The notes under the pieces were generated by a model, which saw only the letters and a program-made list of their open reading frames with translations, had not been told where the DNA came from and did no database searches. From Allacma fusca (lineage: Eukaryota; Arthropoda; Collembola; Symphypleona; Sminthuridae), in assembly GCA_947179485.1 (NCBI GenBank), contig OX359246.1, positions 23,188,001 through 23,252,000 on the forward strand: a DNA stretch of 64,000 nt, read 5' to 3'. Positions 25,101-39,000 of the stretch are shown one piece after another. Each line of letters begins with the position of its first letter. Position 1 is the first letter of the stretch. Made by a program: the position numbers and the translations under genes.

Positions 25101-28100
25101 CTGCCTTATTTTTTGTTTGTATTTTTTTGTATACTGGAATTATTTGGATAATTTGAAATTTTTAGGGGAAACTATCCAATAGGACTTAAAAATTATTATT
25201 GCTTGTATTCAATGAATTTCTAATCTATTTTAGGCTCCTACGATTGTGTGGTTCAAAAAGCGTGGAATTATTTTATGTGCTTCGATTTTGACTGGCAAGG
25301 ATTCTTTTTTGAATGACAGCTAATTGTGGTTGTGTAAATTTTTTTTCTTATATTAATTAATGGAACGATTTTTGATATATTCTTTTGAAATGACAGCTAA
25401 TTGTGGTTGTGTAAATTTTTTTGCTTATATTAAATAATGGAATAATTTTGATGTATTCTTTTGAAATGAGAGGAATTGGCGTCATTTATTGAAATTATTT
25501 TGAAGTTTGAATTTTCTAGCTACCGTGATATCGAATTTTCGTTTTTTGGATCCTTGCTTGAAATCAAGTGACCGAGGGCCCGCTACTGCTTAATGATTTT
25601 TTTGGACTGTCTGAAATATGTTTTGGAGATTGTTTACAAATGTATTTTTGATTTAATTACTAATTATTGCAGGTGTCCAAAAGGTCTAGCAGTTGACTTG
25701 CTGAGGAATTCACATGTGTTTATTAGCAATGTGGTTTGATTAGCGTAATTAATTAATTTGTATTTTATTTGGACCAAAGTTTTGCTAGACAAAGTTTCGT
25801 ACTTTTATTTCTATGGGAGTGGTAGAGCGTATGGATATAGTTGAATCTCAACCTGTTTGTCATATTGTTAGTTGATTTATCAGGATATCAGGATGTAGGG
25901 TAAGGGAGTGAGAGTAATAATAATTGATTAGTTATACTTGGATTAGTTGGAGCATGTTGGGCTTTGTTAGATTATTAACTTGGAAGTTCTAAGGGAAAAG
26001 GTAATAATAGTTGGTAATGGGCACGCAAAATATTGAGGATGTTCATCCTATAAAATGCAAGACCATTCCATGGCTAGTGTTTGCTTTTTCGGTTGAATTA
26101 GTTCAGAGTCAAAAAAGTATATCAAAGGGGTACTCTATATATGAACAACATAACGGCGCGGGAGCATTCTTTAGGAGGAATGTTTTCCCAAGTATTTACA
26201 GAATATTTGATCAACATAAATTTCCATATCCCTACAGACCTTTGCCCATTTGTGGAATGACAAAAGGTGCCCGGGCCATATTTCAACTCGTCTCTACCGT
26301 GAACGCATCATTTATCACCTACTTGAGGAAAACAATATTCCCTGATTACAATCCGGCGATTGGGAAGAACAGCAGTGAGACAGTCATGTCAAGCCCGGTC
26401 CTCCAAAGAGCTCCAGCAGCTGAGCGAAACAAGGCTCCTATTCTAGAGACGCTCAAAACTATCCTCCCTGTGCCAAGCAACAATGAGAAGCTTCAAATTT
26501 TGGAAATTGCAAGTGGAACAGGTCAGCACATTGCTCACTTTGCCCAGTCCCTGCCACAAGTAGAGTGGCAGCCTTCGGAAGTTTCCTCGACGAGCTTGAG
26601 GAGTATTGAGCAATATATTGCATTTTACAATTTGAAGAATGTCAAACCACCGTTGATGATTGACATTGTGAAACCAACCGGGGAGTGGCCGTCACCCTTG
26701 AATTCACCACAGTCCCTGGATGCAATTCTCTGCACAAATATGATTCATATCACACCTTGGACTTGCACTGAAGGACTTTTCTCATCCGCAAACTATCTCC
26801 TCAAACCAGGGGGTCTTTTAATAACTTACGGTCCTTACTCCGTCAATGGCGTATTAACCCCAGAAAGTAACGTCAATTTTGATGCTGGCCTTCGACAGCA
26901 AAATCCTCTGTGGGGAATCCGGGACGTGAAGGATTTGGAACAACTGGGAGCTCAACAGAAACTTGAACTCCATCAGAGATTTGACTTACCAGCTAATAAC
27001 AAAATTCTTGTGTTTCGTAAAGTCTTGTGAGTGAGTGAAACTCAATCACATCTAATTCTCTAACGTCAAATATTTGCAAAAGTTGCATTCCATTTTCCTC
27101 CAACTTCCCCTAAACTTCTCTCTCCCTCTTTCTCTCAATACAAATAAATACGCTCTTGACTCTCCACATTCCTTCGATCGCTCTTGCCTTATTTTCTCAT
27201 CCCAGCTCATACACTAATTTATAGCTAATTTTATAGACATTAAGTTCTTAACTGGTCGTATCTTTTGTATGAATATCTATAGATATATCCATTGGCTCCG
27301 TGAAACCATGTGTACAGTATGAAATCTTAAACCCTTAAATGGAACCCACAATTCACTGGATGTTGTTTTGATGAAAATTCAAATGGACAAAGACTAAATA
27401 GTTCCTCCTAAACCCTGTCTTGAATTCTAACGTTCCCTTTGATCCTGTCTCCCATTTGAGTCCAACTTAAACCTAACTCCATTTGAGATTTTAAATGCAG
27501 TTGATATTGTTTAGAACTCCTCATTTATACTTTTCATCGTCACACCTCCCAACATATGTAATTATATGTGATCTGACCCAGCTGCAGTAACACAGTGTGA
27601 GCGCAAAACTGGACCGGGCTGGGCTTGACAAGTGTAGGTTCTAGGATTCGTTTTAGAATTCCGTTTGAATTGCTTTGGAGAATCAAGTTGACTCAAAGGT
27701 TCAAGTTCTGTGTATCCTTAAACTTTCCCAAGGTTTTTTTTAGACCTTGTAGCTTTACCCAATTCAACCGTCATGTCTCAAACTATTTGAAATCAGGTGG
27801 TGAAATGCAGCAGTCAATTTTATCTTATCCGCTTTTGTTCATTTAGCTCCTGCTCCTTTTTCAACCGTAGTCCCCGGAACTAGTATGAATGCCCTTGTGT
27901 GTACGTACTATTGAACTGACTACAAGTATCTATACCTATACTACGTGCGTATTTACCCATTCCCATAAAACCAGAATAAAGCTAGGCTTATGGGCCGGGT
28001 TGTTTAGCACCAGGAAGAAGATTCCTAGGAATTTCAATAAAATTCGATAACATGTCCTGGGACCTAGCAGCAGCAGGACCTCACGCCTACTTTTAACAAC

Positions 28101-31100
28101 AACAAACAACTGCATATTATAGTTTGCTCACAGTGAGACTCAACATTAGCGTCGGAGCCTTGTAACGACGAAACGAAGCGCACCAAATTAAATTACTAGC
28201 AAGTAGAATTCCTTTGCAAATCGAATTCCCTTTTTCCTCCATTTATCCCCAGCTTTTCCCTTTGAACCAAAGCAACCGTATCAATTTCATCAGGTTTCCT
28301 TCCTGTGTATGTAACATTACAACCCTGCTTAGATATTCCGGCTCAGGAAAATGACGGAGTATCCTGAGCGTCACTCCTACATCATTATTTTTTCCCCTGT
28401 GGAGAAACAGATTCCCAAACTTGAGATAACCTGTCAATCAACCCGTTTCCCTTTAACTTTCTCCCAAGTTTTTTTTTTACTACACTTGCAAATTCCCTAA
28501 CTTCCCTATACGCTTACACACAGGGAGTTGATTTGGAGCAGGACCTATTCAATTTGATCCCTATTTTCTCTCAAAAGAACTTGTACACTCCATCCCTTTA
28601 ACTAACATGGGATGACTCTTAAGGCAGAGGGTTTCCTTCCATACACTATTACGTCCAAACGATAACGAACATGGTCTAATCCCATTGATAACGAAAGTAG
28701 GAAACAGAGTAGTTTTTACTCCAGTTTACAGTATACATACATACGTACATATATACATACATACGCATTCAACGTGGTTTGTACAGTCCTGAGGCCCAAG
28801 ACACCGACCTCAGTGTTACCACTAATGCGGTTTCAGATCAAAGTGATGCTATTCTTAACTTACTACACAGTATGTACAGAACGTAGAAGATACATGATGC
28901 ATGTCTTGCATACTATAGTAGGTAGGTCAAGAGCATGTATACACAAGGCTAATTGTAAGAGATGCGGAAGTCTTCAAACAACAAAACTGTAGTAGGTTCG
29001 TAAATGAACATTTTCGTCTTCAAAAATGTCGGGAGCATTGTCCGCTGCTAGAAGGCAAAACCATCCCAGAAATTTTGCTCTTTTGAGAAAGCTCTCCAAT
29101 ACAGAGAAAAAACTGTGCTTGTTTATAAAAGCATAGGAAATCTATGCCTGGGGAAAGTTCAGCTCTGCATCCATGTGTGGCACACACAGAGGGTGACACG
29201 TCCTGGAAGGAAAGGGAGATTTCAAAGGAAAAAAGTGCTAAGTAAGTGCCGGAGGGAACTGTGAGAGTGGGATTAAGTTTGAGAGAGAAGAGCAGTTAAA
29301 ATCCTAGGTTGAAATTAGGATTAACCTGAGAAGTGAGTGGGAAGGAGGGAAGGATGATGGAGGAAGTGGATGATGATATGCGTTATGTGGTTGTGGTGGT
29401 TGCGTTGGTGTGTGGGGGCCTATCTCCAGTGTGTAATATTTATTTGCCAAAAGGTCCTGGCTGTTGTTCTTGATCTCTGGGTCGTAAGTTATTGTAAGTA
29501 GGTATTACATGACGACGGTTTGCATTATAAGACACTACATTACACTCAACCTTAAGGAGTGTGACGGAGGAGGAGGAGGGATTCAGGGGAGAAGTCTCTT
29601 CCTCAAACCTCTGGAATTCTCTACAAGCCTTTATAGCTCTTAGGAGAAGAAAACCACTTGGTTGTCTTAACCTCCGTGACACTCACATAAGTAATAACGA
29701 GGGACGATAAGTGAGTCTCTCTCACTCCTCATCTAGCTTGCTTCCTAGGGAGTTTAATCTTTCCAGGAAATGAAGAGGGAAACGATGGAGATTTCTCCGC
29801 TCGAAACCACTGAGTTTTCTCCGTCTATCCCAAATGCTCTGTGTCGAGTGTGCCTTTCACATGGCAGGAGTATCTATAGCTCCAGGCCCATAAAAGACTG
29901 CACTGGCTTAACTTTCAAGGGTTTAATAAACCCAGTAGAGAAAAACCTTACATAATGTGGAGACATATCCGGGGCTTATAGACTCATATTATGTATACAT
30001 CCCTATAAGATAGCATCCCAAGGTTTCCTCATTAACAATGCGCGCTAAGCTCCTGGCCCTGTTTTTAAAATGTGCCTACATGTCTGGCTATTGTAGGTAC
30101 ATACATATAGTGTACAGTGGACCCTTATCAAAATAGCACGGATGTAGCATGAATGTGTTCAAAATATTTTTCCCCTATGGAAACAATCCTTACATAAGGG
30201 AGCATTCTGTAACGAGAGGATTCTGTACTGAAGCAGATCCTATACAGCCACCATTATAGTATTTAATTTTAGTATATACGACTATTGGGGAACCAAAGAC
30301 CTTGATTTGGTAGGTTTGGGAATAAGTTTTAAAATAAATCTGAGCTTCATTGAAAATTAAGAAATATTTCTTGGAGTAGATCTTTAGCTTTATTCCCTAT
30401 CTTGTTACGGTACTAATAATTATATAGTTTCATGATATCACAAATAAATTTGATACGACCGATTTTATTTTCGTATCTTGGATACGAGTATGTACAAATG
30501 ATTAATCGTTTACCTCCCATCACTTTTGAGCCTGTCCTTTCGTCAAGGTATCAAATACATTTTAAAAAATCTGTCGTATCACATTTTGTTGTCATACCTT
30601 GGAACTATGGTTACTGACATTTGAGCAGAAGTTGGGCCCATGCAGTCAGGAGTAATTCGCTAAAAGTAAGTCGGAGTTAAAAATTGTATAAAAATGTACA
30701 TAGATACATATATGGTTTTGCATGGAGGATCCTGCATTTATATATAATTACACATGTGTGCATACGCTTAATTATATGAATACATACAATTTTATATATG
30801 CACATGCAAAGACACACACACATATATGTAAATATCTAAGCTTGTCTTAAGGTAGTAATGGAGTCAGCTTATGATTAAGTATGGGATGAGGTTTTTCTCC
30901 CTCTTCTTTTAAGTAAAGTGAACTATCGATATGACTGTCCTTTAAACAATCTGAGTTTTATTGTTACCATTACATGCTTTAATAGAACAAAAATAATTAA
31001 AATTGAAGTAAATGGGAATTTACAAGACTCTTGCTGGAAGTGTAGAGAAAATGCTTAAGAAAGAAAAATACTACGAGATTACGCCGAGAGTCTACTGTAT

Positions 31101-34100
31101 TCGATTCCCAGCACTGCTATTACTCCTATAGCTTTTAATAATGCAAATAGCTCTCAGTAGCTAGCAATACAGTTAACATTCTATTACCCAGCATTATCCC
31201 ATCTTCTTATCATCCTTTTTGTAGATGTAAGTTGTAGCCGTAGAAAAATAATCATAGCTGTACAAAGAATGAAATCTCTCCTTGGAAGAGGAGAGATCTC
31301 TCCTTCATATACTGCAGTCAATTCCATCTGTTTAGATATAAATATACAGGAAAATCCTTACACACACATGGATCCGAGCTCCTATTCACTTTCATTTTAT
31401 TTTTACGAGGCCCTTCAAACACAACCTGAGCATCTTACCTTTTTTTTTCTTAAAGGGAACTACAAAAATTCTCGTTTGCATATAATTTACGAGTTGTCGT
31501 ACCATTTTGATTCTCTCCACACAAAATCCTACGCCTGAGTGTGCCTCCAAGTAGGGAGCATTAGACCCAGGCTCTTTTCTAATCGTACAGGAGAGTTTTG
31601 GTGTAAGAGCCCGTCTTCTAAAAGATTTTCTGAAATAATTGGTTTCACTTTGCCCCAATTTTATTTCTCCGCCTTACAAGATAGCCTTTTATAGCCTTAA
31701 AATTAAACCCATACGTTCCTGTCTATATTCCTACCTGGTGTCTAAAATTGTAACAGTAAATCACAGAGTTACTATTGGAATATTTCCAAGTTTTTCATTT
31801 ATCATTTGTTTTAATTCCCATCCGTACTTTTAAACAGAATAGTAAAATTATTGGTTAGATTCATCTCAAGCCCTGCTCCAGAAACTACAAAAGCAAATTG
31901 TTCCGAATTTAGTACAGCATTATTAATGACCCCTGTTCCTTTGACAATGTTAAAGCCAACTTTGTTCTACAATACCAAAATAGTGACAACACTAACAATA
32001 AGGATATCACGTTACATTAAATGTCCCCCAGGAATATGAAACAAAACCCCTACATTTTAGAATAACGGTGAAATGTGCTACGGGGTGATGTTTTAGCAAA
32101 ACAGAATTATTGATTTCTTAGAGGACCCCAGAGCAGGTTGCCTAATAACTTCAGACGCTTTATGTACATATGTAATATACTCCAATTGAAATAAATCCCC
32201 ATATGGACTAAATTGACACCCACAATTTTACGTCCAGGTAGAGTTTCTCCTATGTAAATTCCTGTACTATCAATAATCATGTAATTGCCTATAGTTTGTT
32301 TGGGTCCTTCATATAATATGTAAATTGAGAAAGTTTTCTGAATGTTTTGAAACCAACACACTACCATCTGTAAAAATATCTATAAATACCAAATTATTTT
32401 ATGGCACCGGCACAATGCTATTATTAATGCATTGTTTGCACATACGCCGTTTAATAACAACGTGACCTACTCGCAGGTGTGTGTATACATAAATAATTAC
32501 TTAATACAGTCGATTCCCATCATCTATATTTCTACTGTAGCCCAAAACATTAACTACCAGCACACACATAGGTACACACACACACACACACAAGTCAGAA
32601 AAGTAACCAAGACGTATTTACCAAAGCCCAGTAGTGCCTGTACACGAGGGGAAAAATACATACAGGAGTTCAGTAAGCACGAATAATTCTCAATTGGAGG
32701 GAAAAGTTGTAATTAAGGTGGACGCTTTATATATCTATATATATGTAATTATGTACGGAGAGAGTCAACCTGCCATGAAAATTATTTGGAGAGATTTGCT
32801 ACCCCAGCAATGTTAACATTTGAAATGTTACATTTCCCTCTTTACATAAATTCCTCTATATTTAGGAGACCCGTCCATGGACACAAACACACACAGAGAG
32901 AGAGAGAGAGAGTGGAATCAGTAAACAAATCAAACTTGTCAGGCTTTGCGGAGTCAGCATTGGAGAAAGCGGTGGCGGAAACGAGAGAAAATTTAAGGGG
33001 ATACTAGACTCAAGTGAAACTAACGTAAATTAACAGTCAAGAATTTTCTACTTCCTTTCCCATATCTATAGGAAACTCCTGCCTGTGGAATATTCTATTG
33101 AGTGTTTATACCTTGTATTGTGAGGGTATTCTCCCGTAATGAATCATGGGACATGCTGCTTGGGATGATAAACCTGGACGTATGTATCTACATGTTATAT
33201 ACATACGTAGATACCCAAATATAGGTATAAGTTGTACCCATTGGGAAAACAAATAGTCCCATAAAAACTCCCATATCGAGCTCTGTGTCTATCTGATTAG
33301 TAAGGAATTTGTAGTAGTGTGTTATAAGGAAGTCGGAAATTATCCTGGGGGCACACCTTATATAGGGCATATTGGGAGTCCCACACATATCTATGTATAC
33401 AGGGAACCATTATTGGGAAACCTAAACACCGTAAAGAGGGCTCTTTGCTGCCTCCACTCAGCCCAACCCCCCATTATTCCCCCAACTTTTCCAAGTAATC
33501 ATGGTTCAATTGAGGAACATCAAGTGGGAGAGCCGTCGTGAGAGTTCAATCTAGTAAAAGGGGAATATATAGGAAATTGATACCCGGCGTGACGGTGGAT
33601 GTGTGAAGCTCTCCACTACAATCAAAAGTAAATGGTGAGGAAGAACTGGCCTCCATAACTGAGCTGTACAAAAGGCTCAAGCGTAAAACACCGGAGCGAG
33701 AAAAGTAAACAAATGTGAAAACTATACCTACACTTTCGACCATATGTTATAGTACAGTTGGGAGTGCACAGTTGAGTGGAAGTGCAAATCTATATACGAA
33801 CGAGCTTATATAAGCATCAATAATTATTAGGCTTTTAAAATCTAAAGCTTAAAGCAATGAACCCCAATACTTTTTAAACAATCTAGTCCCCCAAAAAGTT
33901 TTCTCTCCTACGCTCACCTATAACGCACCCGTGAAGTTAAAAGCTGGGAAGATTCTTCTGCAAATTAAAGCCTATTACGCTTTCTAACGGAACACTTCAA
34001 ATACTTAATAAATCAGTAACAATTTTATTCTAAAATAATCCCTACTCAAAAACTGCTTAAAAACAGTCAAAATTCAAAACAATATTAATTACTTTCACCG

Positions 34101-35963
34101 GGCGCCTCCACCAGTGAAACAATAAGTATCTAGGTATAGTGTGTAACAAAATAATGTGACTATTCGTCTTAGAGTCCAATTAGTTAAATCTGTTGATTAT
34201 ACAGTTATTCGGATAAACTACGGATAGTAATAGAGAGGTTGTGGACTACCGTTTTTTGAGGTTTCGGTGGAGGTTCCGGCAGTGAAAGTACTTTCACTTT
34301 GATGTGTACCGAAACTTGCCTGACAGAATCGGGCTACACTCTCATGTACACCGGTTTAGTTTAGGGAAACAAGAATGCCTCTAATTGGATGAATTTTGTT
34401 ACCGCTAAATTTCATAAGCGAAATCACGTGTATTTCTTCGGTGGACAGAACGTTCCAGATTTCCTTGCGAAATGATGGTTTAAACTCGCGCCTTGTCCTA
34501 AACCTGTTCTGTATCCCGGCTTAACACAACGACATTTTCTGTACCGAAACCAGTTACGGTACAACAATCCTTTTACCTTTACCGAAACCTAGTTTCAGTA
34601 GCCCACAACCTCTCTAATAATGCAATGATGAGAGGGGTACTGTCCCTTGTGCCATGGGAACTTTCACCAGTACAAACAATCCTCATTTCAGGGCGTCTGC
34701 TCTCTTAGCCTCAACCGACTCTGTAATGACTGTACCTGAAACTTTCTTCACTAAGGGCAGATACAAGGCTTGAGTTGGCTCCATCATAAACTTGCCTAAG
34801 TTCCTGCTATAATATGTCTTTATGCCTTTAAAGTATAGGATTTCTTTGTAGTGGGGTAACGAAACTAATTTGAATTTCTTGAGCATCCCATGTACGTATC
34901 TCCTTTTAAATGAAAATTACTCACAGCTACCTTGAGCAGCATATTATAAATAATTATTGTTAAGTGAAGCTCATGGGAAATTCCTTTAGTGTTTTCCCTT
35001 CAAATAATTACATACATATGCTTTTGTATGCTTTATCAAGTAAATCTCTTAACTAATGATACTAAAAACAAAAGAAATTACAAGCGCACTACGTGTTTAC
35101 CATTCCAGTGTGAAACCCTGTTACAGATACAAAAAGAAATTAATCTCAAATATCACGAGCTATCATGAACCTGAGCAGACCTCTAATTTAAGACAGTATA
35201 TATGCACTTTTGAAGAAAAACCCAGTTTATTATAACGTTACTGTAATTACTCATTGTTCGTAACAACAAAATCTCCGAACATCGAAGAATATTCCAAGAT
35301 TTAAAGGAACATTCCCTTTCATATCTATTGAGTATGGATGTAGATTCTCCCTAATCCTGAAATAATAACCGGCGAAGTCACTACGAAAAGTACTTTTGTT
35401 TACATGTAAAGCTCCTACACTGTTACCTTGAAACCAGAGACATTCCCACCCACACACACACACACACATACACACACACACTCGTACCTATGTACGCTCA
35501 ATGTTTACATTCTAAAGCGACCACATTTTTTCTAGTGCAATATAAATCCGTCGACACGATTCCAAACAAAAGTGTCTCTAGGGATGACTCAACATCCCAC
35601 GTGTGCCTTTCATACGTACCTAACAATAAGTCATAGAAGATCCTTTCAAAATAGAACCTTCATTGGATTCTCCTTCAGAGAGTATAGAAATTGAAGTTAA
35701 AGCTATAGAGTGCTTGGGATATCAAAAATGAGTCTATCACAGGTCGAGGATTTGTACTAGAGTCTGGGATTTTTAGGGGTACGCGTCTCCACGCATCCAG
35801 TAGATGACATTGGGAGAATTGAAGTAAAAAGGGTCAGCTCTATACAACTATACGAGACGGAAGTCTTGAGAGTAATTTAATATCAAATTGAAAATGGTTG
35901 GAGGACAGCTGGAAAAGGCAAGATGAGGTTTTGAGACAAGTTCCTTGGACTAGGACGGAAGGG

Positions 35964-36019
<56 letters not shown>

Positions 36020-39000
36020 GACATAAAAGTTGGAAAGATGAAAGTAACGGCTCAAGAGCCCGTCAACAAGTTAGACGACTTTTGGTCATTAACACAAAGC
36101 CCCAGGACTAATACACAGCACTTAAATTGAAAGAGAAGGAATAATATGGTGGGACAATTAAAAGTCATAAGACTCAACCACTCAGCGGCACTTGAGTCAA
36201 AAAGTCAAGAGAAAGTCCCTCCTTCAGACCCCGCTCAAATTAGCTCCGAACATGTGTTTACAAAGCTTACACAGACATAGAAATTAATTGGATTTTTTCA
36301 ATGAAATTGAAAAAAAAACCTTCCTTCATTACTAGCTCTTTATAAAAGACACACAAAGGATACTGTTGTAAATTATAGGAAAATACGGTACAGAGTACAG
36401 ACCAGAGCTTCTCCTTTAATGTACCTATTGTACTGTCGATGTGGGGAGATTTTAACACTGTGTTAGATTTCCAATGGGCCATGTACCTTTTTCTCGTGTA
36501 GTTTGCAATTGACAAGCGGGCCGGAATATAAATTACATTTTAGGGGAGTACATTGGAGTCGACAGGGCACAATTGGGAACAAGTGTATTAATCCACAAGG
36601 TATAATATGCTTTCATTTGCAAATGTGGGAGAGCCGTCGGATTAGTCCCACTTGTTAGGATCCTGTTCCCAGAGTGAGAGTCATTTTGTGGGGGGGGGGG
36701 TTAGACAGAGAGTGAAAGTTACGGTGGGGAGGGAGTCCAATGAGTGCGAGAGAAAGGGAGATGAAATGAACTGAGGGAACACATTACCCCAAAAAGCCCT
36801 CTCTCACTATGTGTAGTGATTGGGCCGTCTTGTCTCTCTTTACATGTGCACTCATGAATGGAGTAGCTTCTATCAAATCGTTAATCTTGCTTGCGGTTTT
36901 CACTTGATTACGGGACCAGAAAGAGTGAGAGACAGAGAGAGAGAGTGAACGAGAGAGAAAGTCCCAGGCAGTGAAAGAGAGAGAGAGAGAGAAAGTCCCA
37001 GACAGTGAAAGAATCCCGACTTTATTTTAATCCCAAGCGGATTTTCTCCACTTGTAGCTGCTGACTTTCTCTCACTTTCTCTCTTCCCACTCTACATGTT
37101 TACAAGCGCTTGGGATAGCTAGACATTTGAAGCTCTCAAGATACAAATGTAGTCATCTTCTGTGGGAATATCTCAGGAGGCTCAAAAGCCTCTTAAGGTC
37201 TGAGTGGGAATTTCAAAATAATACTTACCATTGAGGTTTTGTCTTTTGGTTTCGTCGTGGGAATTGCATTTGCAAATAATGAATGTTATAGCAACACCAT
37301 AACGTCAATCCTTTCAAGGAGTCCCGGAAGTAATTAAACACTTGGACAAAAGTCGACTTAAATTTGTTCTAAACATCATAATTATTATATGATTTTATTC
37401 CATACAATAAACCATATAGTTTATTTATCAATTGCAAATTCAGTGTTAGTTCAAAATATAAATTAATTATAGGCAGCCTGTACAGTAATTATTACCGCAT
37501 TTGAATGTAATTTACAACCAAATTAAATTTCTCTTCTTGGAAAGCATAAAATCAAATTGTGAAAATATATAGGACCCCGGAAATAACGCCCTTCATTTAT
37601 TGACGCCACGCGCAGCCCTTCACACGTTTACGTAGCCCATTGTCGTTCCAATTTTGTATCTCATTTGATGACGTCCACTTTCCCAGAACATTATTTTTAT
37701 GGTACACAAAACAATGTTTCCTTTCTGCTCCGGTGGGTTTGCTGTTTGAAATTAATTAGACATTTCAAGTAGTACCTTCACCCACACTCTCTCTCTCCCA
37801 ACTTAACTTCCAAGTTAAACCCTTTATTTCCACTTGGGAGAATAAGTATGTACGCATTAAATAATTATTTCTACTTTTCTTCTCTTCCTCGAATTTTGCT
37901 CAACACACCCAAACCACTAGCTTTCACTGTAGGAACATATAATTAATTACATGTAACGCAGAGTAACACAAATTTGTCCTCCACGTTTCCATGTATATCC
38001 TCAAATTCTCTCTCCTTTTTCATTTCATGAGAAAATAAAACCAAGTTACCTTAAAACTTGAGTTCTGCATTATAAATAGTACCAGGTACAGGATTCCATA
38101 ATTATATCATGATTTAAGGTAAAACGTTTGAAAATGAGGTTTTTCCACCCCACCGGCCAAATAAATTTTTAAACTGCAGACAATGTAAGAGAGATTCATT
38201 GAAAGTATTCTCTGTCTATGTCAATTTGAATTTAGAGTCTTATAAATGAATATGCATACTTGTAAGGACGAAAATTAACATTGTATTTAATCAAAGCGTA
38301 TCCAAATGGTTTTGCTCAAATACTCGAGAAAAAGCGCTGTTACAATACAGTATAATTATACATAAGCAACTGCGCATAGCGAAAAAGCACACTTCATTCT
38401 TTGAAATCGTTCCCTCCAGGCATGAAAAACTATTTGAAGGGAGAAAAAAAGCTCAGAAAGTAGTACTCGGTGAATGAACGTGTGTGAGTTGGAGAAAGGA
38501 GACAAAAAAAAAAGAAAGAAAGAAAGAAAGAAGAATAATGTGAACAATAGGTTTCATGCTCATTAGATTGAATTAGTAGAGGATATATAGCGGGAAATAG
38601 CACTCTATAAAGTTGGTCTTCTCATGCTGCCCTTGTATTTTATCCGGGTGACTGTCTACAAGCGTTAACTGGGAAAAAGAGTCCCTAACTCCATGAATTA
38701 GTCGGGATGAGTCTAATGGTTAATGTGAGTGACGTGGGAGGTATTTTTACTATAGTAAACGTCCCTCTCATTTTTCTTGTTTTTTCCTTCCTCTCTTTTT
38801 CCCCATCCGTCTCAACTCCACTCCTTTTGTTCCCTGAAATCTTCTCCATTTCCTTTCTCCCTCAATTTTATCTTACATTCTGTAAAAGTATTAGTCCCAG
38901 GACTCTCGGCCTGCCAAAGCCAATGCAAAAATGCATCAAGGAGGAAATGGATGGAGACAAAAGCATTATTTCTCTTCTATTGTTTCCACCCAGGCTCAGA

